From NCBI GenBank assembly GCA_004194705.1, contig SADC01000189.1, positions 1 through 64,000 of the forward strand: a DNA stretch of 64,000 bases, read 5' to 3'. This DNA comes from Ditylenchus dipsaci. Its lineage: Eukaryota > Nematoda > Chromadorea > Rhabditida > Anguinidae. The first letter of the stretch is position 1; every line of letters starts with the position of its first letter. Positions 45,275 to 56,460 of this stretch are shown piece after piece. Made by a program: the position numbers and the translations under genes. Below the pieces are notes generated by a model. That model made no database searches, was not told the DNA's origin, and saw only the letters and a list, made by a program, of their open reading frames with translations.

Positions 45275-46938
45275 TGAAAAGAATTGGTCAAAACTGAAGA
45301 AAAACCTTTCAATATCTTCAAAGCAGTTCCTATAGGCCTGAAAGTGCCCTTAGAACACACAAAAAAAGGTTTTGAATCAAACGCACAATGCTCGAAAATG
45401 GGTATTTGAATTCCCAAACTGAGAATCAGGCAATCGCCTGCTATTCACTAGTGTTATGACGTCGTTAGAAAACTGCCATTATGAAGGCTTAACACAGGCT
45501 TTAGCTAGTAAATTACCAAGAGGACATATAAGAAATGAATTAACGATGCAAAAAGTTACAGGTATACACCACCAAGAAGTCCGATAAACACACCAAAAGT
45601 CTTACGAAAAATAGGACTAATCTCACACTAAACTAATAGACAACTCATCAAAAATTATTTAGACCCTGAGTTGGCACAGGTGTGCCTGTACAAACCTAAC
45701 ATCTAAGAACTGAAACAAGTCAAAAAGTAGTTGAGGAATATTAGTTGGGTTCCAAAAATACACACATTTGCCCTTGATCAAAAAGTAACTCAATCAGAAG
45801 TTTGAGTTCAAATCTATAAAATAACCCTAGAAGACCAACTTATCATCAAGACAACCCAAGAAATTATCAAAAAATTATTTTCTAAGCACAAAATAATTTG
45901 TATCTAGCCTTGATCGTAGTATGAATTAACTTCCAACAGCAACAACGAAGAACTAAAATTTTTGCTGCTGTTTTTCCTGTGATACGCAAAAACCGCGAAA
46001 TTTGAACGCCATATATTAGTGTGTATTTGTGTGTAAATATACAATTTGTCAACTGGTTGAATCCAATAGATTTATTAGCTGCACAAGCAATAATAACAGA
46101 CCTTACATAAACCAGTAAATTTTGACAAAATTAAAAAAAGACAAAATATTTTAACAAAAAGTCCAAGTAATTTGGCCTGTGGGGCACAGACACACTCAAG
46201 GCACAAACAATAATAACAGGGGATAGGTGTAATAACAACAGTAACAAATTTAAGAATTTTAGGTAACAGTATAATATAATAGCCGATAATAAGTTAGGGG
46301 GTCAATAAATAAGAAGTAGTGGTTGTGAATGAATTATGGTCGTCACTTATTGACTGAGTTAATAGTTAACTGTGATTAGATATCGTACCAGAGTCGACCA
46401 TGGAAACTGATCTGTCAATTTTTCAAAAGGTTATCCGTGAAAATAGTTGATGCTTAAATTTCAACTTAAATTTTTAAGTTAAAAAGTCAACAGTCAAAGT
46501 CAAGAAAACGTATAATTCTTACAGTTAAGTATTTCCACAGTCAACAGTTTCACGGTTAACTATATTCCCCAGTTAACTCAAAGTCAATTGCTGCATAATT
46601 ATTTTGCTGATTGATCAAGTCCGAAAGTCTGGCCCAAATTTATAATAAAAAAAACTATTAACAACAGTTAGCCTTGCAGGGAATCATATGAGCTTTCGTT
46701 GTCCACAGGACCACAAAATTAAAAGGCACCATCACTTTCGAAGTTCACCAAAAGTTGAAAAATGTTTGCCATTTAAATCTGCTAAATTAGTATTTAACTT
46801 GATTAGACTTTTGAAGTGATAATGGTTTTGAATTTCGGGTCTGTGTGTCACAGTTGACTGTAGTTTTTCAAAGGAATTTACCGTAGAATTTTTTGTTTTG
46901 GTAAGTTAGAGATGGTTCCTAGGGAAGGGATGAATAAA
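45275..46938. other. Intergenic region between CHD1 and the PDI gene
   Basis: This is the CHD1 upstream region and PDI 3' flank, since both genes are on the minus strand. It is AT-rich with a cluster of degenerate AGTTAACTGTGA phrases (46340-46600). No TATA box or exon that I would defend. Confidence 0.5.
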
Positions 46939-49900
46939 TTAAAGTTCATCAGCTTTGGTTGCAGCCTTCTTCTTCTTCCCATCGCGGGTGTAGCCGTTGA
47001 GTTCGGTGGTTGAGTGCTGGGCAATGAATTTGATAAAGTCCTTGACTTCGCGACCTCCCTGGTAGGGCACAGGAGCTCCACCTTTAGGCACCCAGAAGAT
47101 GGTTGGGAATCTGAAATATGTAAGTTATTGGATACAGTTAACTAATTTAGACTAATTTTGAAAAATGGTTAACAATTTTATCTATTTTTCAGTTGACTTT
47201 TTCTCACAGTTATTATTTTTAGTTATAACTGAAGAAGACAAAAAAGTGGGAGACTGTGCGTTAACTATAGTGCGTTAACTATAGATGTCAGAAGTCTGGT
47301 GTCGACTACTTTGACACCCGATCTCCATTGACTACTTAAATATTTAACTCACCCTCGGACTTCAAAGGCTGGAGGAACATCATTGGCTGTAGCGTCCATT
47401 TTTGCAATAACTACATCCTCGCCAGCCATCTGCAATTACACAGCCCAATTAATCACTCTATATTTTCTACAATTATAATTGCCGTACCTTGGTTGCCAGT
47501 TCCTCGTACTTGGGAGCTAGGGTCTTGCAATGTCCACACCAGGGAGCGTAGAACTCAACCAGAGCATCCTGGCCTGAGTCAGTGATCAGTTCCTGGAAGT
47601 TCTTGGCTACCAACACTTTGAGATCTCCCTGTTCAGTGGGCACTGGTTCACTTTTCATGAATGGCTCTGCTTTGCCTGCCAACACATCTTCCACAAACTG
47701 CTTCAAGTTTTCAATGCTGAAAAAGAGAAAGATTTAGTTTGATGCATAAGATTTCGTGCAACCAAAGCTGGTAATGTAACACAAATAATACACTATATTT
47801 CTTTTAATAATTACCCTTTTTCTACTTCGAGGATTTTAACTCGACCCAAAAAAATATTCTGAATCTCTATTTACCGTATAACCTCTTTTAATCCTCCAGG
47901 GGGATTATTTTTCAAGCCTTGAACATGACCTTAATACATGACCTTATAAAAATGACCTTAAATATGCAATCTTAGTCAAAAAAATTAGGGGTGGGCGATT
48001 ATTGGAGGTTATACGGTACCTCATTTTTCAAAAGTATATGAGCTTTATTAATTTTGCTTTTGATTGAGCACTCGAAAATCTTGAAATCAACCCGATTTTT
48101 TTAGTTTCAAAATATAAGCTTTAAAAGCGGGGCGTCCAACCCAAATTTTCAAAAATCAGACAAATGTTCACAAAAATCAGATTTCGGGAGTTAAGCCTTC
48201 ACTGGCGAAGATATTCATTTGTTTTAGTTTCAGATGTCAATTTTATTTAGAGTCAATGATATATCTGATGAAATTCGATTAAGAATTCTATAAAAAGGGG
48301 CATGCCGTGAGTTCAAAATTGTTGCCGCCAATTCAAAATTTTTCCCAATCGTTGGATTTCTGTTGGATTGAATTTCTAACAAAATTAAATTTAAAATTAA
48401 ATTGTAGGCCTTGCTTTGTTAGAAACCCAGTAAAAAAATCCGAACAGAAGATCAAGGATTAGGAACAATTTTTAAATTTCCGGGCACCAATTATGAAGGC
48501 ACGGGCATGCCCTTATATAAAAGTTTCTTCCTTTTGCCTTCAAAAAAGTTCAAGGTTTGACCGCGTATAAAGCTAATAGGAAAGTAGGAATGATAGGTAA
48601 GCATTTGCGTGTTTTTCCGATTTTTACGATAGACTTTACAGCAAATTCCTTCGAAGACTGGCTAAAGCAGCAGAATCAAAAGCTGAAACACGACTGGCGA
48701 AAGGATGTTCTCTTTCTGGACAAATTCTCAGTCAATTTGAAGATCAACCTAGATCAAATAATGCTAAAGTTCCTGACATATAAAAATAACTGCCACGTCT
48801 TAGATTGGTTTTTGGTTCAATTTAAAACATTTACTATTGTGAATCCATCTCTTCTGTGAATTCCTTTGATAAATAATTTAAATAATGAAAAGCAATTACA
48901 GGTGGAACAAATTGCAACGTAGATCTGTTAAGATCGCACTCAGTTTTCGGAAAATATCATGGATTTATCTGAAGACAGAGATTCTCGTCAATTGTTTTAG
49001 GAAGGCCTGAATTTGGTCCTGTGAAGAATGTGGAAGTGAGTCTTTTAAACTTTTACGACTATGGGATGTGCAATGGACTTTGGTAGTGAGATTAAAATTA
49101 ATTCCTAAATTCCAATCCTAGGAATGCAATCCTATCAACGAGCTGAACATTTTATGAGCAAAGCTAGAAGCAATGGAACATAGGGAGACGATCCACGTGG
49201 TCTACACAGACTACAATCTAACGTGTAAGCAAAAATCGAAAGTTTTATGAATCTAACTTTATCTGATGGCTAAAATAAAAACGTCTTAGCAACTGATTTG
49301 GAAGAGCTGGAGGTGGTTTTCTGATTTCCCAAAAGAATTTTCATTTTCAGCCACTCAGATGAGATAAAAATCGAAGAGCGTAAACTATCACTGTCTGGAA
49401 GACCTGTGAAGGATTCTTAAGCTTTGCGCTAAATCTAATGCTGATCCCGCAATGCAGATATTGCGAGACAATGTGGATGACATTCTGGCTGTCTCAGGTG
49501 AAAAGTGTCTTAAGTATTTTAAGCAAGGAAAATTCTAAATTATCACGTAGTCTTTTTTTAATTGCTTGTTGAATGTTGTTGTAATTGATATTTTTCAATA
49601 AATTGTGTAGTCCATCATAATATAGATTTTAAGCTATTTTTGGTGTAAAGCTATTTTTGATCTAAAATCCAATTTTGAGCCCCCAGTCCAACAGCTAAGA
49701 AGCCAATTTAAAAAATTACCAACAATATTTTACAGGAAATTGCTACAACGTCACGAAATTTTTAGCTAAATTATTTTCAAATAAATATGGAAAGTATTGC
49801 TTGGTTGAATCGTATTTTTTATCGAAAAACGACCAGTTAAATTAGAATCTTTGTAGTTTAAAGAAACCGGTACTAGTGTCGAACATGTCACACCTTCAAA

Positions 49901-52900
49901 TTTTTGCTGACTATCAAAAAAATATACATTTAACCAATAAAACATTTTTAATAAAATATATTTTTCCATCCCAGGGTTCTCGATGGATGAGCTAAGGGGA
50001 TTTAAGCTTAAGAACGTTTTCGATCGAGTCCAATGGTCAGATGAGCAGTTTCTCGAATGTATTTTTAGCATTTTTTTTAAAGGTTTTGAATAGGTCTTTC
50101 ATGTTTTGGTGGAAAATCGTGATACGAATACACTGTTGGATATTATTCAGCAATATATTCTACCTGGTATTTTTTATCTATATGCTATTTTGATACCAGA
50201 TTACCAGTTCGGCTGAATTTATAGGAACAACAATTATTTCGGACGGATGGCCTTCGTACCGAAAAATAAGAAAACTGCCCGAGGGATATGAGCACCTGGC
50301 AGTCAATCATTCGGAGCATTTCGTGGATCCCATTACTGGAGCGCACACCAACAGCATTGAATCAGCGTGGCAGAAGCTAAAAGCCAGAAACAAGAAAGAA
50401 TACGGGACTGCATCGTCTGAATTTGGATCCTATATTGAGCAACATTTGTGGTTTCAGATGTTTTGTGGTCCAGATTGTTTTTATAATCTGATGTCTCAAA
50501 TCTGTGGTTTATATCCTTGTGAGCGAAAATAAAAATAATTTATTGGTTAAATGTATATTTTTTGATAGTCAGCAAAAAATTTGAAGGTGTGACATGTTCG
50601 ACACTAGTACCCTAACTGAAACCTGGTTTTTGAGCGTAGTGGCATGTGCAAAATTTGAATTGGCGGGAGACACTTCTCTTTCGTCTCAAACTTTACTCTT
50701 TTGAGTCGTTTGAAATGACTCCAATTCAAATTTTGCACATGCCACTGCGCCCAAAAACCACGGTCCTTTAAACAATGAAGTTTTCAGTCTTAGTTATATA
50801 AATGATGTCCAAACTTGAGTTTAACAACATGCCTGATCCGGCAAGATATCGAACTTAAATGGGCATGCCCACGCTAATAAGAGGTGGTGCCCGCCAATTC
50901 TGAAAAATTTCCTAATCATTAAACTTTGTACGGATTTTCCGATTTGGTTTTTAACAACAAACTACACCTAAAATTAAATTCTAGGCCTTGTTGTGTTAGA
51001 AACCAAGTTTAAAAAACCGTACAGAAGTTCAATGATTAGGAAAAAAATTTGAATTCCCGGGCACCACCTCTAACAGCGTGGCATGCCTCTTCAAGGTGTG
51101 TTGGCGTTTGGCCCCTTTTGTGACATTTTTTGAATTCCCGCCTTCTTGATTCTATCATTTTAAGGCTCTGCCCCGTTTGCGCCAAAATTGTTATAGCCAA
51201 AACCGTTACAATTTTAATTAATATGTTTGCTACATATGGTTTTTCTAAGTGATTTAATAGATATTCTCATTTACAAATTTATACTCAAATGGATGCTAGA
51301 GAGAAGGCTACATTTTGAGCACAAAGTTATAAATGACCATATTTACAAATATCACTAAAAACCCAAAAGTTCTCAAAAAAGTACAGGATTCCGGAAATTC
51401 AGGGGTTTTAGTAAATCTTGCAGATATGGTCATCTACAACCTTATACTCAAAATGTAGCCCATCTCTCTAGCATCAATTTGAGTATAAACTTGTGGAGCA
51501 ACAGAACCTTTGGGCCCCACTCGCCAGAACCCTGGGACCCCAGTCATTTTAAGTCTAATCTATGCGAAAAATAAATTAGGCGCAAATTCAAAATGAATAT
51601 TTTTTGCATAGATTAGACTTAAAATGACTGGGGCCCCTAGGGTTCTGGCGAGTGGGGCCCCAAAGTTCTGTTTAGCCAAACTTGTAAATAAGAATATCCA
51701 TGAAATTAGTTAGAAAAACCATATGTAGCAAACATATTAATTAAAAATGTAACGGTTTTGGCTATAACGATTTTTGGCGCAAACAATTTGGGTGCGAACG
51801 GGGTAGAACATATTTTAAAGGCCATTTTGTGGTTCGTTAGACATTTTTCAGTTTCGGCTAACATTCGCTGGCCTACTCTGAGCCTAAGTTAAAATACGAA
51901 ATAAAAAAATACGAAGAGTTGCCAAAAAAACTTGAAAAAATGTCACAGAAGGGGACAAACGCACCAGCGTCGAACTTAAAGGGGCATGCCCGTGCATTCA
52001 AAATTGGTGCCCACTAATCAAAAAAATCCCAATCATTGGATTTCTTTACGGATATATTGATTTTCTTTCCAACAAAACTATACATAAAACTAAATTATGG
52101 ACCTTGATTTGTTAGAAACCAAGTTAAAAAATTGCGAGTAGTGCTACATTTTAAATTTTGTATCTTACAATTAACTGGCTTTCGGAGCCAAACGCTTATA
52201 ATTTGAGTCGCCAGCGACCATGTCGCCGATAATGGCGCTGATTGTTCTGCCCGTCACATGCATACTAGCGCGTCACCGAAAAACAGCTCTGACGGCAGCT
52301 CTAACGACTTTCATAAAATTGGCGCCGTCGCCGGAAAAAGAGCCGAGTGCCTGGCGCTGGCGGCGGTTGACATAACACTGAAGATTTAATAATATGAGCA
52401 GCACTGAGGCTTTTGAAAAAGGTTTATTTTAACCAATTTCATATTGCTCACTTGTTTTAGCCGACTTTTAGCCGACATCACTATATGCTATTCCAATCAA
52501 TTACCTGAATTCTTTGTTCATCGGAAATTTTCCAGCTGGAGTGAGTGCTGCAACCAGAGGCTTGTCGCTGTCTTTGCGATCTCCCAAACCGTTCTGTTCA
52601 ATTTCCTGCAAATCAGACACAAATTGAAACATGACTATTTCCAGCCAGTTAGTCAATCCCACCTGTGAATACTCTTCTTTGCTGCTAACTGCGAAGTAGG
52701 CCTTTCTCTTGTACTCTGATGCAACCTTCAACACACGGTTTCTCCAGTAGTTGGAGCCTGACAAATTCAATCATATTAATATTTTTCTCAATCCATACCA
52801 AACGGTCTCACCTTTAGGGTCCTTGACATAGTCCACATTGTAGTAGACCACAAACAGGGGCTGTTTGCTAAATTGGAAACTGTTGCCTTGGGTTCGGATG

Positions 52901-55900
52901 CCGGCCAGACCAGTACTAGAACATACAGATGGTTAGATAGTTTTAAGTATAACCCATGATATGAGCTCTTACGTCTCGTAGGACAAGAAGTTCTTGATCT
53001 TGTCAGTATCGTAGTTGCCGTCATACTTGAACTCATTGGGTTCAAACTTGTTGTGCAGTTTCTTGGGCACAAACACAATAATGTCGCTGAAAACAAGATT
53101 TTGGCTTAAATTCAGTTCAATTAAACCCAATTAAAACAAGGAGCTACAGACGCCTGTCGGCGCCTTCATCGTGTTTGCGAGCAATTTACCTTCACCCCCA
53201 GCAGTCAATTTAGCTTGGGGGCCAAGTCATTTTACAAAAAAAATTACCAAAAAAAATTTTTGCTTGAAAATAATTAAAAAAGTGTTAATAAACAGTTTAA
53301 AAAGACTTTTGCGAAAAAAAAAGTACAATGGAGTGTTAAAGGTAAATTTAGTCCTTTTTTCTGTAGGGTGAAACGGGACGACCAATATCATTTTACCGTA
53401 AAAAGCTTAAATTTCAACTTCAAATGTCAAAATCTAAATATTTTCACATCAAACTTCAAATATAAAAATTAACGGTCCTCAACCATAAAAAGGGCTTTCA
53501 AATGAGCATAAACTCGGCTTATAAAATATTTCTCAGAAAAAAGTTATAAATCGTGCAACGTGACGACTCAAATTGGCGACACACGTCCCACTATATAGCG
53601 ACTAATAAGTTTGTCAAAAAAAAGTTCAAAAAATTTAGCTACTTGTGGGGAATTGGCTGGCAGTTTTTGAAAAAATATTTTTGACATTTTTAAAGCAATT
53701 TATCTTTCACTCTAACTTTTTTCAATTGCTAGTTTTAGGCACATTCTACCAAGTTGGACTCTAATTAGTTTCAATCGATTGAATTAGAGAGGGTTTAAAA
53801 AAAGTTTTTAGACGATTAAAAATATTTCACTAAAGTTGCTGAACGAAAATATTTCCGCATTATGGCAAAAAATATATTTTCGAATATATTTTTTCAAAAA
53901 AAATTTTAACGAGTGATATCCTGGGCATATTTCTGAAAACATTATGGCCAGCCGTTTTTTTTTCCGTTTTTTTGAAAACAGCTTGCGTTTGATAAAGAAA
54001 AAAACATATTAATTTAGGCGAAAAAGTTTTTCGTGCTCATAGCTGTTTTTTACAAATTCCAAAATTTTACGAACTTTTTTATGCACCCTATAATAAGTTA
54101 ATATTAACTCACTCAGAGTATCCAGTCTTCTCAAGCACCTGAGGATCGGAGGTGTAGGCGAAACGGAATCGGTCTCGCTCGGTGTCAGCCACCTTGTGGA
54201 AAGAATCCTTGAGTTTGCTCTCGCTCTCAAAGAAGCCAACCACGCTCACATCATCATTATTCACAAATTGTCGAATTCGGCCACAGTCTTTAGTTCTTTG
54301 GCACTTGGGCCAGCTTGGCCTCGAAGGTACTAGAAAAAAATTAGTCATTCAAATCGTTTCAACTATAAAAAAATTAAATGAGTTGCCCAAGTGCTGATGC
54401 AAAGTCAAGATTGCCACTTTTTAATGCATGTTTCCAGCCGATTTCAAAATTTCATTTTTTGCTTTTGAGGGTTGTGAAACGGTAATTTACGGCGAATTAA
54501 GCAGCCTAAAAACTCCGGTAAGAACTTTTCAAATTCTTTTCGAAAAAGTTCAGTTTCTTTGATTAGTCGACCACTAGTCTAAACTTTTCATCATGCTTGC
54601 TGATAGTTTTCGAATCCGTGAAAAATTAGAAATGTGCACGGGACACGATGCCGTCCAGTGCAGATCGCTAGTGAAAACTGGTGAAATTATTTTTGAAAAT
54701 TTGAATTCGCGACTTTCTTAGCGAGTTAATTTTTTTATTTTTTTATATTTTTCTTCCGCATTTATCCTTGCAGTGCTGATATCGGTTTTTAGTTGCATAT
54801 TTTGTCTTTGTATAACTCACTGCCCAAAAGATATATCTCCCATGAAATAAAGACTGTTAAATTGTGTTTTTGAGCTTAAGAAAATTTTAAAGGTTGGCCG
54901 GGAATTCACCGGCAAACTTCAAAACCCTTGTAAAAACATTAAGTAACCCTTTGGTCACAGTGAGAGGTCGAAGTCGAAATAAAGTGCTGCCTAGAAATCG
55001 TCATTTTATTTTTCCAATTGCAAATCTGATATAGGAGACCACCTATAATTAATATATGGTTAAGGGGGTTTCCTATATCAGATTTGCATTGGGACAAATA
55101 AATTAACGATTTCTAGGCAGCACTTTATTTCGACTTCGACCTCTCACTGTGACCAGGGGGTAATAGACCATTTTAGAAGTAAAATCGTCGCTAGTATAGA
55201 ATAGCCCCCACCCCAAACCTGACCTTATAAAAATCGCTGTAACTGCCCTTTCAAACAACAAATTTAGGTTTAGTCCTTAGGCTTGGGGGTAGGCCAGGGT
55301 ACGGAAGTTGTGACTAATAAATAGTTTACGCACATTTTTCGGGGTCTGGAACATATATTTGGATGCTCTTTACTTGAGTTTTGAAAGGCATCAGCTTTGG
55401 GGGGGGGGGGGTGGGTGGTATTCTATACTAGGGTCGTAAAATCTTACCGTACTTTATCTAATAAAGCCCCCTCGCTAATAATTGAAGTTTTGTGCGGATT
55501 TTTCAACTTGGTTTCTAACAAAACCATACCTAAAATCAAATTCTGTTAAAAACCAAGTTGAAAAATCCGTACAGAAGTTGAATGATTAGGCGAAAATTTT
55601 TGAATTGGCGGGGCACTTTAAGTGATATTTTGTCCGACGGTCGATATTAGAATTGAAAAATTTATTTGGAAAAACTTCTGAAAATTGAGGAGCCATAAAA
55701 ATTTTGTTCTACAAAATATAACTTCAAAGAAGCTTTTATGTCGCTAAAACAAGTTTGTCGCCGATTTTTTTGATAGAGACAGAAAAAAGCTTACCATCTG
55801 TAAAATTTAATGAGAAAAGAGTATTTCAAGCAAAAAAAGACAATTTAAAAATGTCACATAATAAACTTACGTCCTAATTCTTATTTTAATTAATCCAAAT

Positions 55901-56460
55901 AATTTTCTAGATTTGTTTATTATACTGTATTATCCCCCAATACTATACTCCTAGAAATACCAACCTTGACAATTCCTTCAGCATCTCTAGGTCCATCATA
56001 GTCCTGAGCCACTTGGCCATGTCTGAAGATTTTGAGTGTGGGGAAACCGCTGACCCCAAACTTGTCACAAGTTGCCTTGTCGACTGTACAGTCAACCTAC
56101 GAGAAAGACTACAGTTAACTTGAAATTTTGCAAACTGTTTGTTAAAAACCCCAACCTTGATCAAAGCAATTGGAGGGTCATTTGCCTTCAGTTTGGTGGC
56201 TGCCTTCTCATATTCTGGAGCCAGTTTTTTACAGTGACCACACCTGAATAAAGATTGTTTAGAGATTTGACCACACATAGATCCAATAAACTGTATTCAT
56301 ACCAAGGAGCGTAGAATTCGGCCAGAGCCATGTCGTGTTGTTGGATTTCGGTGTCAAAGTTTGAATCTCCATACTCCAATACATCACTGCCTGCTGAGAC
56401 TGAGGCCAGGAAGGCAAGGGAACACAACACAAATACACACAACGGCCTTATAGACAACAT
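46939..56460 (-). CDS. PDIA3: Protein disulfide isomerase, PDIA3/ERp57 type
   Basis: An ER-lumen thiol oxidoreductase and chaperone for glycoprotein folding. Exons, 5' to 3': 56303-56460 (ATG), 56156-56243, 55965-56096, 54113-54329, 52973-53086, 52812-52915, 52663-52757, 52505-52605, 47488-47716, 47353-47429, 46939-47110 (TAA). This gives 495 residues if one missing base in exon 4 (near 54265) is restored, against about 505 in vertebrates. It has a signal peptide ([19 protein letters not shown]), an a domain with WCGHC near residue 53, b and b' domains, and an a' domain with WCGHC near 398. [17 protein letters not shown] and DVPPAF support PDIA3 over PDIA1. The C-terminus is basic and ends KADEL, an ADEL-type ER-retention signal. 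In the 4.8-kb eighth intron lie several transposons. A splice-acceptor-like GCTTCAG stands 7 bases before the ATG. Confidence 0.94.
48557..49560 (+). pseudogene. Broken coding traces of unknown origin
   Basis: Inside the large PDI intron, plus strand. Open pieces have coding-like composition: a 100-codon ORF at 48557-48859, then [19 protein letters not shown] (about 49160-49225), [20 protein letters not shown] (about 49358-49420) and [19 protein letters not shown] (about 49435-49495). They are interrupted by stops and frame changes. I do not recognise the family. They may be the decayed N-terminal part of a transposon gene or a captured gene. Confidence 0.3.
49869..50612 (+). mobile_element. 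Merlin-type DNA transposon, internally shortened
   Basis: Terminal inverted repeats of about 73 bp start GGTACTAGTGTCGAACATG. The two arms differ mainly in the length of one A-run and one T-run. Inside, plus-strand exons 50089-50165 and 50226-50532 join across a 60-bp intron and read [27 protein letters not shown], then [20 protein letters not shown]. This is the hallmark of the ISXO2/IS1595-like DDE domain used by Merlin elements, with the second D in SDGW and the E in TNSIE. The first catalytic Asp and the N-terminal zinc-binding part are absent, so it is not autonomous. I could not find a clean 8-9-bp target duplication. Confidence 0.8.
50630..51800. repeat. Three adjacent palindromes in PDI intron 8
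   Basis: First, 50630-50765 (CAAATTTTGAATTGG arms). Second, 50855-51095, a GGGCATGCCC MITE. Third, 51170-51800 with arms containing GCTACATATGGTTTTTCTAA, TTATACTCAAATGGATGCTAGAGAG and GATTAGACTTAAAATGACTGGGG. Confidence 0.65.
52195..52375. other. GC-rich island in PDI intron 8
   Basis: Contrasts with the AT-rich surroundings: GGCGCCGTCGCCGG, GTGCCTGGCGCTGGCGGCGG and several CGCC motifs. Similar islands lie at 7685-7745 and 21299-21350. No ORF of interest. Confidence 0.45.
53171..54100. other. Gene-free PDI intron 4
   Basis: AT-rich with long A and T runs. I see no exon and no clear palindrome. Confidence 0.4.
54952..55157. repeat. Near-perfect palindrome in PDI intron 3
   Basis: GGTCACAGTGAGAGGTCGAAGTCG and its complement bound two arms of about 95 bp around GACCACCTATAATTAAT. 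Almost no differences between the arms. Confidence 0.85.
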
